This document shows positions 37,149 through 45,272 of a stretch of 64,000 nt of DNA, one piece after another. Location of the stretch: contig CAZMSD010000001.1 in the NCBI GenBank assembly GCA_964568855.1, forward strand, positions 62,001 to 126,000, read 5' to 3'. This DNA is from CAZMSD01 sp964568855 (GTDB lineage Bacteria; CAIWAD01). The notes below the pieces were generated by a model. That model was not told the origin of the DNA, searched no databases, and saw only the letters and a program-made list of their open reading frames with translations. How positions within the stretch are numbered: position 1 is the first letter of the stretch; each line of letters opens with the position of its first letter. The position numbers and the translations under genes are program-made.

Positions 37149-38336
37149 TCAAGCCGTACCCGCACGTTCCCGGCCTCGCAGGCAGAGCCGGACCAGCCAG
37201 AGCATCAGCGGCACCTCGATCAGCACCCCCACCACCGTGGCCAGCGCGGCCCCGGAGGCGAGTCCGAACAGCATGGCCGCCGTGGCGATGGCCACCTCGA
37301 AGTGATTGGAAGCGCCGATCAGTGCGCTGGGCGCTGCGTCCTCGTAGCGCAGGCCCAGGCGGCGGGCCATGGTCCAGGTGAGGCCGAAGATCAGCAGGGT
37401 CTGCAGGGCCAGCGGGACGGCGATCCAGAGAATCGTCAGGGGCCTGCCGAGAATGGTCTCGCCCTTGAAGGAGAACAGCAGCACGAGTGTCACGAGCAGC
37501 GCAACGATGGTGAGGGGCGTCAGCAGGTGCAGGAAGCGTTCCTCGAACCAGCGCTCGCCCTTAAGTCTCAACAGCAGCTTGCGGGAGAGGTAACCCGCCG
37601 CCAGCGGCAGGGCCACGTAGACGCTGATGGACAGCAGCAGCGCCTCCCAGGGTATCGGCATGCGTCCCAGCCCCAGCAGCAGGCCGCCGAGGGGACCGTA
37701 GAGGCCCAGCATCACCAGGGAATTGATGGCCACCATGACCAGCGTATGCCCGTCGTTGCCCCTGGCGAGGTAGCCCCAGACCAGCACCATCGCCGTGCAG
37801 GGAGCGATGCCGAGCAGGATGCAGCCGGCCAGGTAGCTGCGCCAGAGGGGAACCTCCAGCATCCGCAGCCCCTCGTGAATCACGACCCGCCCCTCGCCGT
37901 AGACCGCGCCGGCCTGCAGCTCCAGGCCCAGCGGGTACTTGACCAGGTCCGTCGCCTCAGCGCCGATCAGGCCCTTGAACAGCCAGCCGAGGAACAGCAT
38001 GGAGATGGCCAGCATGGTGAAGGGCTTGATGGCCCAGTTGACGAAGAGGGTCAGCGCCACCGGACGCAGGTTGCGTCCCGCGCGCAGCACCTGCCCGAAG
38101 TCGATCTTGACCATGATGGGATACATCATCAAGAACAGGCAGGCCGCAATGGGCAGGGATACCACGGGTGCGCCGCCCACGCTGATGGACATCGCGTCCA
38201 GGGCCCGGGCCGCGCCCGGCGCCAGACGCCCGAGCAGGATCCCCGCCCCGATGCACAGAATCACCCACAGGCTGAGATAGCGCTCGAAGAAACCCAGGCC
38301 CGCCGGCCGTTTCGTGATACATGACTCTCCGGCCAG
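37149..38336 (-). CDS. ACR3-family arsenite efflux permease
   Basis: About 395 aa with ten membrane segments; extrudes As(III). Family segments visible: 'SLPIAACLFLMMYPIMVKIDFGQVLRA', 'NWAIKPFTMLAISMLFLGWLF', 'AGCILLGIAPCTAMVLVWGYLARGN' (the conserved Cys of ACR3) and 'ALIGASNHFEVAIATA'. The start is unclear. Homology begins upstream of the first in-frame GTG (38264, inside helix 1) with 'GFFERYLSLW', but the only nearby ATG (38322) is one frame off. A CTG at 38336 with AAGGAG 8 nt upstream is in frame and is used here. A GTGATAC word lies exactly at this point. Downstream of arsC in the same direction, so probably an arsenic-resistance pair. Confidence 0.82.
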   Translation of the reverse strand: MAGESCITKRPAGLGFFERYLSLWVILCIGAGILLGRLAPGAARALDAMSISVGGAPVVSLPIAACLFLMMYPIMVKIDFGQVLRAGRNLRPVALTLFVNWAIKPFTMLAISMLFLGWLFKGLIGAEATDLVKYPLGLELQAGAVYGEGRVVIHEGLRMLEVPLWRSYLAGCILLGIAPCTAMVLVWGYLARGNDGHTLVMVAINSLVMLGLYGPLGGLLLGLGRMPIPWEALLLSISVYVALPLAAGYLSRKLLLRLKGERWFEERFLHLLTPLTIVALLVTLVLLFSFKGETILGRPLTILWIAVPLALQTLLIFGLTWTMARRLGLRYEDAAPSALIGASNHFEVAIATAAMLFGLASGAALATVVGVLIEVPLMLWLVRLCLRGRERAGTA

Positions 38337-38468
38337 TTTCCAGCTCCTTTCTCGAGGGACGATTGGATCAGTCGGTGTAGCACAAGGAATCGTGGACGTC
38401 TTTCCCGCCGGCGATATCCCTGCCCGGAATTGAATCCACCACGCGGCGGCCTGGCCTGCTCTGCCGTA

Positions 38469-38939
38469 TCACCCGTCGTTGGGACCGCCGGGCCGGTTGC
38501 GATCCAGGCATTCCGGCAGGCTCAGAACGTATTCGCGGATCTCGTCCCGCACGCGCCGGTAGTGCGCCAGGGCCTCTTCTTGGCTGGCTGCGTTCCGGGC
38601 CAGCCGCGGCGGATCGTCGAAACCCGCGTGCGCCGTCCGCGCGCCCCCGGGAAACACGGGGCAATTCTCGCGGGCGTGGTCGCAGACCGTGACCACCCAG
38701 TCGAGGGGAAGCCGGGGAAGCTCCGCCAGCCGCTTGGATTTCTGCCTCGAGATATCCACGCCCGCTTCGGTCATCACCCGGACCGCCCGGGGATCGATCC
38801 CCTGCCGCTCGATGCCCGCCGACCAGGCCTCGATCCGATCGCCACGCAGGGCCCGGACCCAGCCTTCGGCCATCTGGCTCCGGCAGGAGTTCCCCGTGCA
38901 GAGGAACAGGATCTTCAGTTTCGATTCCGTGTCACGCAT
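38469..38939 (-). CDS. arsC: Arsenate reductase, thioredoxin-coupled (low-molecular-weight phosphatase fold)
   Basis: 156 aa. The P-loop 'LFLCTGNSCRSQMAEGW' (CTGNSCRS) and the redox cysteines in 'VVTVCDHARENCPVFPG' match thioredoxin-linked ArsC, which reduces arsenate to arsenite for efflux by ACR3. The C-terminus 'RRVRDEIREYVLSLPECL' is typical. ATG start. It lies upstream of the ACR3 gene; the 132-nt gap between them carries no gene, and a GTGATAC word sits at 38466-38472, overlapping the arsC stop codon. No arsR-type regulator is seen. Confidence 0.93.
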   Translation of the reverse strand: MRDTESKLKILFLCTGNSCRSQMAEGWVRALRGDRIEAWSAGIERQGIDPRAVRVMTEAGVDISRQKSKRLAELPRLPLDWVVTVCDHARENCPVFPGGARTAHAGFDDPPRLARNAASQEEALAHYRRVRDEIREYVLSLPECLDRNRPGGPNDG

Positions 38940-39136
38940 CTCCGGTTTCCCTTCCGATCCCGGGAAATGTAGCGCTGCTCGTGCTTTGTTCCGCGAAGCC
39001 GCGGAAATCTCGACATCCGGTGATGATTCCCTGCGGACCGAAGGCGGGAGGAATCCTTGGATTGGCCTTTCGTAGGTATATTCCAGACGATCAAGAATGG
39101 AATCGGGATGCAGGACATCGCCGGAGGATCCGAATC

Positions 39137-39460
39137 ATGGCCGAGCGCATCGACGACATCAGCATCGAGTACGTGGAACCCACCAGCGGCAAGCAGCGAG
39201 TCAAGCAACTGGACAAGCAGGTGCTCACGCGGGGAGCCTGGTCCACGATCGTGTTTCGCTACCGGGACCTGGACCAGCGCGCCGATGAGTACGGACCGGT
39301 CAAGTACCGCATCGGCCGCTACCGCAAGCGGGGCGGCGAGTTCCTCCCCCAGTCCAAGTTCAATATCTCCTCGGCCGAGCAGGCGCGCCAGCTGATCGAG
39401 ATCCTGCAGCGCTGGCTGGAGCAGGACGCCGGCACCGCCAATGAGGCGGACCGGGAATGA
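39137..39460 (+). CDS. Conserved-looking small hypothetical protein
   Basis: 107 aa, starting 'MAERIDDISIEYVEPTSGKQRVKQLDKQVLTRGAW', with GGAGG upstream of the ATG. It is highly charged and ends with an amphipathic helix ('AEQARQLIEILQRWLEQD'). The central 'VFRYRDLDQRADEYGPVKYRIGRYRKRGGEFLPQSKFNIS' is beta-rich and basic, compatible with nucleic-acid binding, but I do not recognise the family. No signal peptide. Its stop overlaps the ATG of the thioesterase gene, so the two are translationally coupled. Confidence 0.7.
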   Translation: MAERIDDISIEYVEPTSGKQRVKQLDKQVLTRGAWSTIVFRYRDLDQRADEYGPVKYRIGRYRKRGGEFLPQSKFNISSAEQARQLIEILQRWLEQDAGTANEADRE

Positions 39461-39885
39461 GCGCCTTCCGTCACCGCGCGATCCTGAGAATGAGCCACTG
39501 CGACGCGGCGGGCGTCCTGTTCTTCCCGCGGCTCTTCGAGCTGGCCAACGAGGCCTACGAGGAGCTGCTCAGGGAGGCGGGCAGCCCCCTGGCCGGCCAC
39601 CTGCCGCCGGAAGGCCGGCCGCTGCCCGTGGTGCACGCCGAGGCGGAATACCATCATCCCATGCGTCCCGGCCAGGAAGTGGAACTGCTTGTATCACTGC
39701 TCGCCATGGGCAGGACTTCCTTCCGCCTGGCCTGCGAATTCCGGAATCGGGAAGAGCATCGTCTTGCGCGGGTAGAAACCGTGCACGTGGTCCTCTCCGG
39801 CCGAACCTGGAGCCCGACGCCGATTCCCGATTCGCTGCGCGGAGGATTGACGAGCCTGCTCGGCGACCCGTCCGCCGATGGGTGA
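39457..39885 (+). CDS. Hotdog-fold acyl-CoA thioesterase, probable DHNA-CoA thioesterase (MenI)
   Basis: 142-aa 4-hydroxybenzoyl-CoA-thioesterase-type protein: 'RMSHCDAAGVLFFPRLFELANEAYEELL' contains the catalytic Asp of the D-x-x-G-hxx-(Y/F)-F motif, and 'VHAEAEYHHPMRPGQEVELL' is the typical second strand set. Thioesterases of this kind hydrolyse 1,4-dihydroxy-2-naphthoyl-CoA, the step between MenB and MenA. Its 3' end lies 20 nt from the 3' end of menE, the last gene of the convergent men operon, supporting the MenI assignment by context. A general short-chain thioesterase remains possible. Confidence 0.75.
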   Translation: MSAFRHRAILRMSHCDAAGVLFFPRLFELANEAYEELLREAGSPLAGHLPPEGRPLPVVHAEAEYHHPMRPGQEVELLVSLLAMGRTSFRLACEFRNREEHRLARVETVHVVLSGRTWSPTPIPDSLRGGLTSLLGDPSADG

Positions 39886-39905
39886 GGGCAAGGATCGCCC
39901 GATCC

Positions 39906-41516
39906 TCAGGTTCTTCTCCCACCTTCAGCAGACAGCAGTCTCCCGGCCATCGCGGCGAAGCGCGTCCTGTCCGGTTTCAGGGTAGAGCCGCGGGCGGCCG
40001 CGCCCGCGGACTCGGCGGGCCAGTTCCAGATCCGTCGGGGCAGCTTGTAGGAGGCCAGCCGGTCCCTCAGACTCAGGCGAAGCCGCTCATCGTCGAAGAC
40101 ACAGTCCTCGGCCAGTTTCACGAAGGCGCCGGGCAGGGCGCCGAATTCCTCGTCGGGCAGCGGCACCACCAGGGCGCTGAGCACCCCGGGACAAGCGCAG
40201 AGCGCCTGCTCGATCTCCTCGGGGTGCAGGTTTTCCCCGCCGCAGATGAACATGTTGTCGCAGCGTCCCAGGACCCGCAGGTTGCCGCGGTCGTCCAGGC
40301 TTCCCAGGTCTCCGGTGTGGAAATATCCCTCGGCGTCCCGTGGATCAGCGATCCGGCGCGTGCCGCGGTCAAGGTAGCCCGCCATCAGGCAACTCCCGCG
40401 CAGCAGGATCTCGCCCTCGGCCGAGAACGCCAGTTCCCTCCCGGGCAGAGGCCGGCCGGCGGCCAACGGCTCGCCCGCCCGCGCTCCCGTCCCGGCGTCG
40501 GGAAAGGCCGTCGCCGTGACCGTGGAGGCCATTTCCGTCAGGCCGTAGGTATGGACCAGGGGGACGCCGGCCCGCCGCGCCGCCTCCTGCCGGTCGAAAG
40601 CCAGCGGGCCGCCGCCCACCAGCACGGCGCGCGCGCCGGCCAGCGCCCGGCACGCGGACTTGCGCGCCAGCAGGCGCCCCAGCTGCGTTTCCACCAGCGA
40701 GATGTGTGTCACGCCATCTCCGGGAGCCGGTTCGAGCAGAGCTTGTCCCCGGGGAAGCAGGACGCCCCCTCCGGTGCAGAGAGCCCTGAACAGGATCGCC
40801 AATCCTCCCGTGTGATACACCGGCAGCGTCAGGGCCCACAGATCTCCCGGTCCGAAATCCAGGTGGCGGCAGACGGCCAGGGCGCTGGCCCAGTGGGCGG
40901 CCAGGCCGTGCACCACGAGCTTGGGTCCCCCGCTGCTGCCCGAGGTGGCCAGCACTGTTGCCGGATCGTACGGGCACCGCGGGACGGGTTCAGGGCTGGA
41001 AATCTCCCGCGGATTCACCGCGTCCAGGGCCAGTTCACGAATTTCGGAGGGATCCACGACGCACGCCTCCCGGGGCAGGCGCCGCCACTCGGAGGACCTG
41101 CAGAACAGGTGACGACAACCCAGCTCTTCGAGCAGCGCGGCGTGATCCTCCCGGCGTTCACGCCGGTGCAGGGGCAGCACCGCCGCGCCGGTTTCGATGC
41201 CGGCCAGCAGGACCAGGACGGTCTCGACCGCCGGCGGCGCGTCCACCGCCAGCAGGACGCCCGGTCCCAGTCCCGTATCACGCAGCAGGGCGGTCAAGCG
41301 GCGGATCGCCGCCGCCGCCTCGCCCCGTGTGATACAGGCGCCCTTGTCCCCCGCCGTGCCGGAGGGACCGTCGGGCGAGGCGGTCGTCTCGCCTTTCGTG
41401 GATTCCCTGAGCAGAACCTGCTCCGGCAGGCGGGCCAGCATCTGCAACGGGGAGCCGGACCGGCCGTCAGGAAAGGTCTCCCGGCGGTCTCGGGAAGTCC
41501 CGGGTTCTGCGTTCAT
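39906..41516 (-). CDS. menE: o-Succinylbenzoate-CoA ligase
   Basis: 536-aa AMP-forming acyl-CoA synthetase: 'VLATSGSSGGPKLVVHG' (P-loop), 'HTYGLTEMASTVTA', 'GYFHTGDLGSLDDRGNLRVLGRCDNMFICGGENLHPEEIEQAL'. The usual C-terminal catalytic Lys region is altered: 'ASYKLPRRIWNWPAESAGAAARGSTLKPDRTRFAA'. Activates o-succinylbenzoate for MenB. Its ATG overlaps the stop of menC (ATGA); the ORF continues upstream only as antisense-like sequence. Longer than typical MenE (about 450-500 aa) mainly because of a Ser/Gly-rich N-terminus. Cluster position fixes the assignment. Confidence 0.9.
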   Translation of the reverse strand: MNAEPGTSRDRRETFPDGRSGSPLQMLARLPEQVLLRESTKGETTASPDGPSGTAGDKGACITRGEAAAAIRRLTALLRDTGLGPGVLLAVDAPPAVETVLVLLAGIETGAAVLPLHRRERREDHAALLEELGCRHLFCRSSEWRRLPREACVVDPSEIRELALDAVNPREISSPEPVPRCPYDPATVLATSGSSGGPKLVVHGLAAHWASALAVCRHLDFGPGDLWALTLPVYHTGGLAILFRALCTGGGVLLPRGQALLEPAPGDGVTHISLVETQLGRLLARKSACRALAGARAVLVGGGPLAFDRQEAARRAGVPLVHTYGLTEMASTVTATAFPDAGTGARAGEPLAAGRPLPGRELAFSAEGEILLRGSCLMAGYLDRGTRRIADPRDAEGYFHTGDLGSLDDRGNLRVLGRCDNMFICGGENLHPEEIEQALCACPGVLSALVVPLPDEEFGALPGAFVKLAEDCVFDDERLRLSLRDRLASYKLPRRIWNWPAESAGAAARGSTLKPDRTRFAAMAGRLLSAEGGRRT

Positions 41517-42715
41517 CGGTGAATCTCCTCCGCGGATTCCGCCGTCGCGGTTCCCCGCCAGCGCGCACCGGCCAGGAACTCGGCGGACGGCCGGACCGGC
41601 CTGCGCGGCAGCACCAGTACCCCGGAGCTCGATGAATAGGGCGGATCGGCCAGATCCTCCGCCAGGAAGCGGTCCGTGCCCAGGCCCGTGGCCGGCGCGC
41701 CATGTTCCTCCCCTGCCGCGCAGGCGGCGATCCGGGCCAGGTTCCAGAGTCCCAGGCCGCTTTCGAAGACGGAACTGACCACCGCCGCCGTGCCGGGCGG
41801 CACCTGCCGCAGCAGGCGCAGTGTCTCGGGCAGTCCGCGGAGGGCGGGCTTGACGATCCAGGCCGCAACCAGGGGCTCCCGCCACAGGCCCCGCAGGGCG
41901 GGATCCAGCAGGCTCTCGTCCAGAGCCACCGGCAGGCCCGTTCGCTGGTGGAACTCCTGCAGCCTTGCGGGATCCGCCAGCGGTTCCTCGATCCAGCGGA
42001 CTCCGCAGAGCCGTGCTTCCCGGGCAAGTTCCACAGCGTTCTCGAAGGCAAGGGAGCGGTTGGCGTCCAGGCGCAACTCGAGGGAGTCTCCCAGTTCGGA
42101 GCGCAGACTCCGCAGCGTCCGGATTTCCGTTCGGGGATCCCGCCGGCCCACTTTCACCTTGACGGCGCTCCATCCCCCGGGCGGGGCTGCCTGCACGAAT
42201 GCTTGCAGGTCTGCTTCGTCCCCGTCGAAGAGCGCGTTGACCCGCAGCCGCCTGGCGGCCCCGGGGCAGAGCAGGTCCGCGGGAGTGCGGCCACTCCCTT
42301 CCGCGCAGAGATTCAGCAGGGCGCTTCCCAGGGCCCAGCGCAGGCTCGGGGCCAGACCGCCGTAGCCCGGGAGCTCCTCGTCCAGCGATTCGAAGAGGGT
42401 CGGCACGGCGGGGGAACCAGGATCCCGCCGAGGGGGCGATTCCAGATCCAGGGGCAGCAGCTCCGCCCAGTCCACGAGCTGGGCCCGGACCCGCTCCAGG
42501 GACTCGGCGTGCAGGCCCGGCAAGGGAGCGCATTCGCCGTAGCCCCGCGCGCCGGCCTCGTCGCCCAGGCGCAGCAGCAGGCCCTCACGGTGCCGCAGTA
42601 TCCATCCTCCCACGCGCAAAGGTCCGCGCAGCTCCAGGCGGTAGTAAGTCCACTGCAGTTCCCTCAGTCGCAGGCCCGCCATCCCTTGCTTCTCCAAGTA
42701 CGGTTGAGCCGTCAT
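41513..42715 (-). CDS. menC: o-Succinylbenzoate synthase
   Basis: 400-aa enolase-superfamily enzyme dehydrating SHCHC to o-succinylbenzoate. Visible signature residues: 'AVKVKVG' (the K-x-K pair), 'LRLDANRSL' (metal Asp), 'WIEEPL' (metal Glu), 'VALDESL' (metal Asp) and 'IVKPALRG' (second catalytic Lys). The ATG start overlaps the stop of menA by 4 nt. The N-terminal 'LEKQGMAGLRLRELQW' is probably short extra sequence. Confidence 0.92.
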   Translation of the reverse strand: MTAQPYLEKQGMAGLRLRELQWTYYRLELRGPLRVGGWILRHREGLLLRLGDEAGARGYGECAPLPGLHAESLERVRAQLVDWAELLPLDLESPPRRDPGSPAVPTLFESLDEELPGYGGLAPSLRWALGSALLNLCAEGSGRTPADLLCPGAARRLRVNALFDGDEADLQAFVQAAPPGGWSAVKVKVGRRDPRTEIRTLRSLRSELGDSLELRLDANRSLAFENAVELAREARLCGVRWIEEPLADPARLQEFHQRTGLPVALDESLLDPALRGLWREPLVAAWIVKPALRGLPETLRLLRQVPPGTAAVVSSVFESGLGLWNLARIAACAAGEEHGAPATGLGTDRFLAEDLADPPYSSSSGVLVLPRRPVRPSAEFLAGARWRGTATAESAEEIHR

Positions 42716-43617
42716 CCGCCGGACAGGATCGCCAGCGACAACAGCAGAGAATAGACCATGTTCTGACGCCCCGTGGCACCCAGGGCGGCGTTCATCCGCG
42801 CCCCGAAATCAAGCGCTTCCGGAGAGACCCGCAGGATGTCCCGCGCGGCGGGCCAGAGCAGCGCACAGGAAGCGCCGGCCAGCAGGCTCCACGGAGGGAG
42901 GCCGCCCCACAGCATCAGGGAAACGGGCAGCAGCGCGGCGCCCGCCACGCAGCACAGGTATTCGCCGCGCGAGAAAGCCGCGCCGAAACGCACGGCCGGA
43001 CTGCGCTTGCCCGCCCGAATATCGGCGGCGCGGTCGCGGTGGTTGTTGACAGTGAGCAGGGCCAGGGAGAACAGCCCGGGAGCCAGGCCGGCCGCCAGGC
43101 TGAGCCCGCTGAGCTTCAGCGCCTGCACGTAGTAGGTGCCGGCGACGGCGATGGGTCCGAACCAGGCGAAGGCAAAGAAATCGGCCAGTCCCAGGTAGGC
43201 CAGCGACCAGGGCCCGCCCGTGTAGACCACGCCCAGCAGCAGCGAACTGAGGCCGATCAGCAGGATCGGCCAGCCTCCGCGCCAGAGCAGGTAGACGCCG
43301 ATGAGCAGCGCCAGGGCGAAGGCGGCGATGAAGGCCCGGCGCGTGGCCCCGGGAGCGATCAGGCCGGCCTGGGTGGCCCGTACCGGACCCAGGCGCTCCG
43401 CGGTGTCGGCCCCCTTGAAGTGGTCGAAGTAGTCGTTGGCCAGGTTGGTTCCCACCTGGATGCAGATCGCCGCCGCCAGAACCGCGAGTGCTGCCGGCAG
43501 GTGTTCGAGACCCTCCGCCCGCGCGATAGCCGTTCCCAGCAGCACGGGGGCAACGGCAGCCCAGAGCGTTTTGGGCCGGGCGGCCTGGATCCAGGCTTTG
43601 AGCACGGAAGCTTGCAT
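42712..43617 (-). CDS. menA: 1,4-Dihydroxy-2-naphthoate polyprenyltransferase
   Basis: 301-aa integral membrane UbiA-superfamily enzyme that joins the polyprenyl tail to DHNA. It shows the family opening 'WIQAARPKTLWAAVAPVLLG', the first Asp-rich motif in 'NLANDYFDHFKGADT' and the second in 'NNHRDRAADIRAGKR'. About eight or nine hydrophobic segments. I start at the ATG of 'MQASVLKAWIQ', with GGGGCAGG upstream, 26 codons inside the longest frame. It lies 22 nt after menB. Confidence 0.92.
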   Translation of the reverse strand: MQASVLKAWIQAARPKTLWAAVAPVLLGTAIARAEGLEHLPAALAVLAAAICIQVGTNLANDYFDHFKGADTAERLGPVRATQAGLIAPGATRRAFIAAFALALLIGVYLLWRGGWPILLIGLSSLLLGVVYTGGPWSLAYLGLADFFAFAWFGPIAVAGTYYVQALKLSGLSLAAGLAPGLFSLALLTVNNHRDRAADIRAGKRSPAVRFGAAFSRGEYLCCVAGAALLPVSLMLWGGLPPWSLLAGASCALLWPAARDILRVSPEALDFGARMNAALGATGRQNMVYSLLLSLAILSGG

Positions 43618-43639
43618 GCCTGCCCCTGGACGCGAGGAC

Positions 43640-44479
43640 TCAGGGTCGCTTCGGGAAACGCCCGAAGTCGGGCCGGCGCTTCTCGACGAAAGCATTGCGG
43701 CCCTCCTGCCCCTCCTCCGTCATGTAATACAGCATGGTGGTGTTGCCCGCCAGCTCCTGCAGGCCCGCCTGGCCGTCGCAGTCCGCGTTGAGCGCCGCCT
43801 TGAGGCAGCGCAGTGCCAGGGGTGAATTGGCCAGCATCTCGCGGCACCAGGCCACGGTTTCCGCCTCAAGCCGGTCCAGCGGCACCACGGAGTTCACCAG
43901 GCCCATCTGCAGCGCCTGCCCGGCGTCGTACTGGCGGCAGAGGAACCAGATCTCGCGTGCCTTCTTCTGTCCCACCACGCGGGCCAGGTAGCTGGAACCG
44001 TAACCGCCGTCGAAGGAGCCCACCCGCGGTCCCGTCTGGCCGAAGCGGGCGTTGTCGGCGGCGATGGTCAAATCGCAGATCAGGTGCAGAACGTGTCCGC
44101 CCCCGATGGCGTAGCCCGCCACCATGGCCACGACGGGTTTTGGGCAGGCGCGGATCTCGCGCTGGAGTTCGAGCACGTTGAGTCGATGGACGCCGGTCTC
44201 GTCGCGATAGCCGGAGTCCCCGCGGATCCGCTGGTCGCCGCCGGAACAGAAGGCCTTCTCCCCCCGGCCGCAGAGGATCACGACGCCCACCTCCGGATCC
44301 TCGCGGGCCTCGCCCAGCGCGCGGCGTAGTTCTTCCACCGTCAGGGGGCGGAAGGCGTTGCGCACCTCCGGCCGGTTGATGGTGATTCTGGCGACGCTCC
44401 GGGCCGGACTCTCCGGATGGCCCTTGTGATACAAAACGTCCTCAAACGAACCGGCCTCCGTCCAGCGGATCTCATCCAT
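43640..44479 (-). CDS. menB: 1,4-Dihydroxy-2-naphthoyl-CoA synthase
   Basis: 279-aa crotonase-fold enzyme: 'ARITINRPEVRNAFRPLTVEEL', 'GEKAFCSGGDQ', 'AMVAGYAIGGGHVLHLICDLTIAADNARFGQTGPRVGSFDGGYGSSYLARVVG', ending 'EGRNAFVEKRRPDFGRFPKRP'. These are the diagnostic MenB stretches. It cyclises o-succinylbenzoyl-CoA. Overlaps the menH stop by 8 nt. Confidence 0.96.
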   Translation of the reverse strand: MDEIRWTEAGSFEDVLYHKGHPESPARSVARITINRPEVRNAFRPLTVEELRRALGEAREDPEVGVVILCGRGEKAFCSGGDQRIRGDSGYRDETGVHRLNVLELQREIRACPKPVVAMVAGYAIGGGHVLHLICDLTIAADNARFGQTGPRVGSFDGGYGSSYLARVVGQKKAREIWFLCRQYDAGQALQMGLVNSVVPLDRLEAETVAWCREMLANSPLALRCLKAALNADCDGQAGLQELAGNTTMLYYMTEEGQEGRNAFVEKRRPDFGRFPKRP

Positions 44480-45272
44480 CGCTCGATTCCTCCACCTCTT
44501 CCAGGAAATTCCTCATCCGCTTCGCGCAGCCCTCCGTCGCCTCGAGGTGCAGCGCGTGTCCCGCCGCCGCCACGATTTCCAGCCGCGCCGCCGGGCAGGC
44601 GGCGGCCAGGCGTCGGCCCAGTTCCACGTACTTGTGGTCCAGCTCCCCGGCCAGGAACAGCAGTGGCCGGGCCAGCCTCCCCAGCGCGGGCCAGAGGTTC
44701 TCCTGGATCCCAGCACCCAGTCCGCGGAGCAGCCCCGCCTGTCGGCCCGCGTCCAGGCTCCGCCGCCTGCGCAGGGCGCTAGGGAAGGCCTCGCAGCTGC
44801 TGAAGGACCGAAAGAGCGGCTGGTCGTACCAGTCCTCGAGAAAGGCCTCCAATCCTTCCCGCTCCAGCCCGGCGGCGAGCTGCAGCTCCCGCCGGCGCCT
44901 CAAGGAGCGCTCGCGCTCGTCGACGATTCCCGGCGAGGCCGCCAGCAGGCAGAGACTGCGCAGCCGCCCGGGATGCCGGAGGGCCAGGTCCAGGGCCAGC
45001 CGGCCGCCCATGGAATAGCCGGTCAGGTGGAAGGCGCCTTCGATCCGCCCCTCCAGATCTTGCAGCAGCGCTCCCGCGCACTCCTCGAAGGCCGCTCTGT
45101 CTGCACCGGCGGGCACGGGCAGCTCGGGCGCCAGGCAGCGGCGCCCACCCTCGAAGCGCTCCATCAGCGGAAGCCAATCCTCCGGGCAACCAAGGAAGCC
45201 GTGCAGCAGGACCAGCGGTTCGCGCCGGCATGCCGCCGGTTTCTTGCCGCCAGGTCCGCGCTCGAGCATCAT
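44472..45272 (-). CDS. menH: SHCHC synthase (alpha/beta hydrolase)
   Basis: 266-aa alpha/beta hydrolase that releases pyruvate from SEPHCHC. It contains 'LVLLHGFLGCPEDWLPLM', the nucleophile elbow 'TGYSMGGRLAL' (Ser), 'FLAGELDHKYVEL' (Asp) and 'AAAGHALHLE' (His). The start ATG overlaps the menD stop (ATGA); the frame running far upstream is a shadow of menD. Confidence 0.9.
   Translation of the reverse strand: MMLERGPGGKKPAACRREPLVLLHGFLGCPEDWLPLMERFEGGRRCLAPELPVPAGADRAAFEECAGALLQDLEGRIEGAFHLTGYSMGGRLALDLALRHPGRLRSLCLLAASPGIVDERERSLRRRRELQLAAGLEREGLEAFLEDWYDQPLFRSFSSCEAFPSALRRRRSLDAGRQAGLLRGLGAGIQENLWPALGRLARPLLFLAGELDHKYVELGRRLAAACPAARLEIVAAAGHALHLEATEGCAKRMRNFLEEVEESSDG

Noticed and set aside
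38340..38468. A short peptide gene between arsC and the ACR3 gene (ending ...DSLCYTD).
   Set aside because: Only about 24 codons from a GTG, no ribosome-binding site, no recognisable family.
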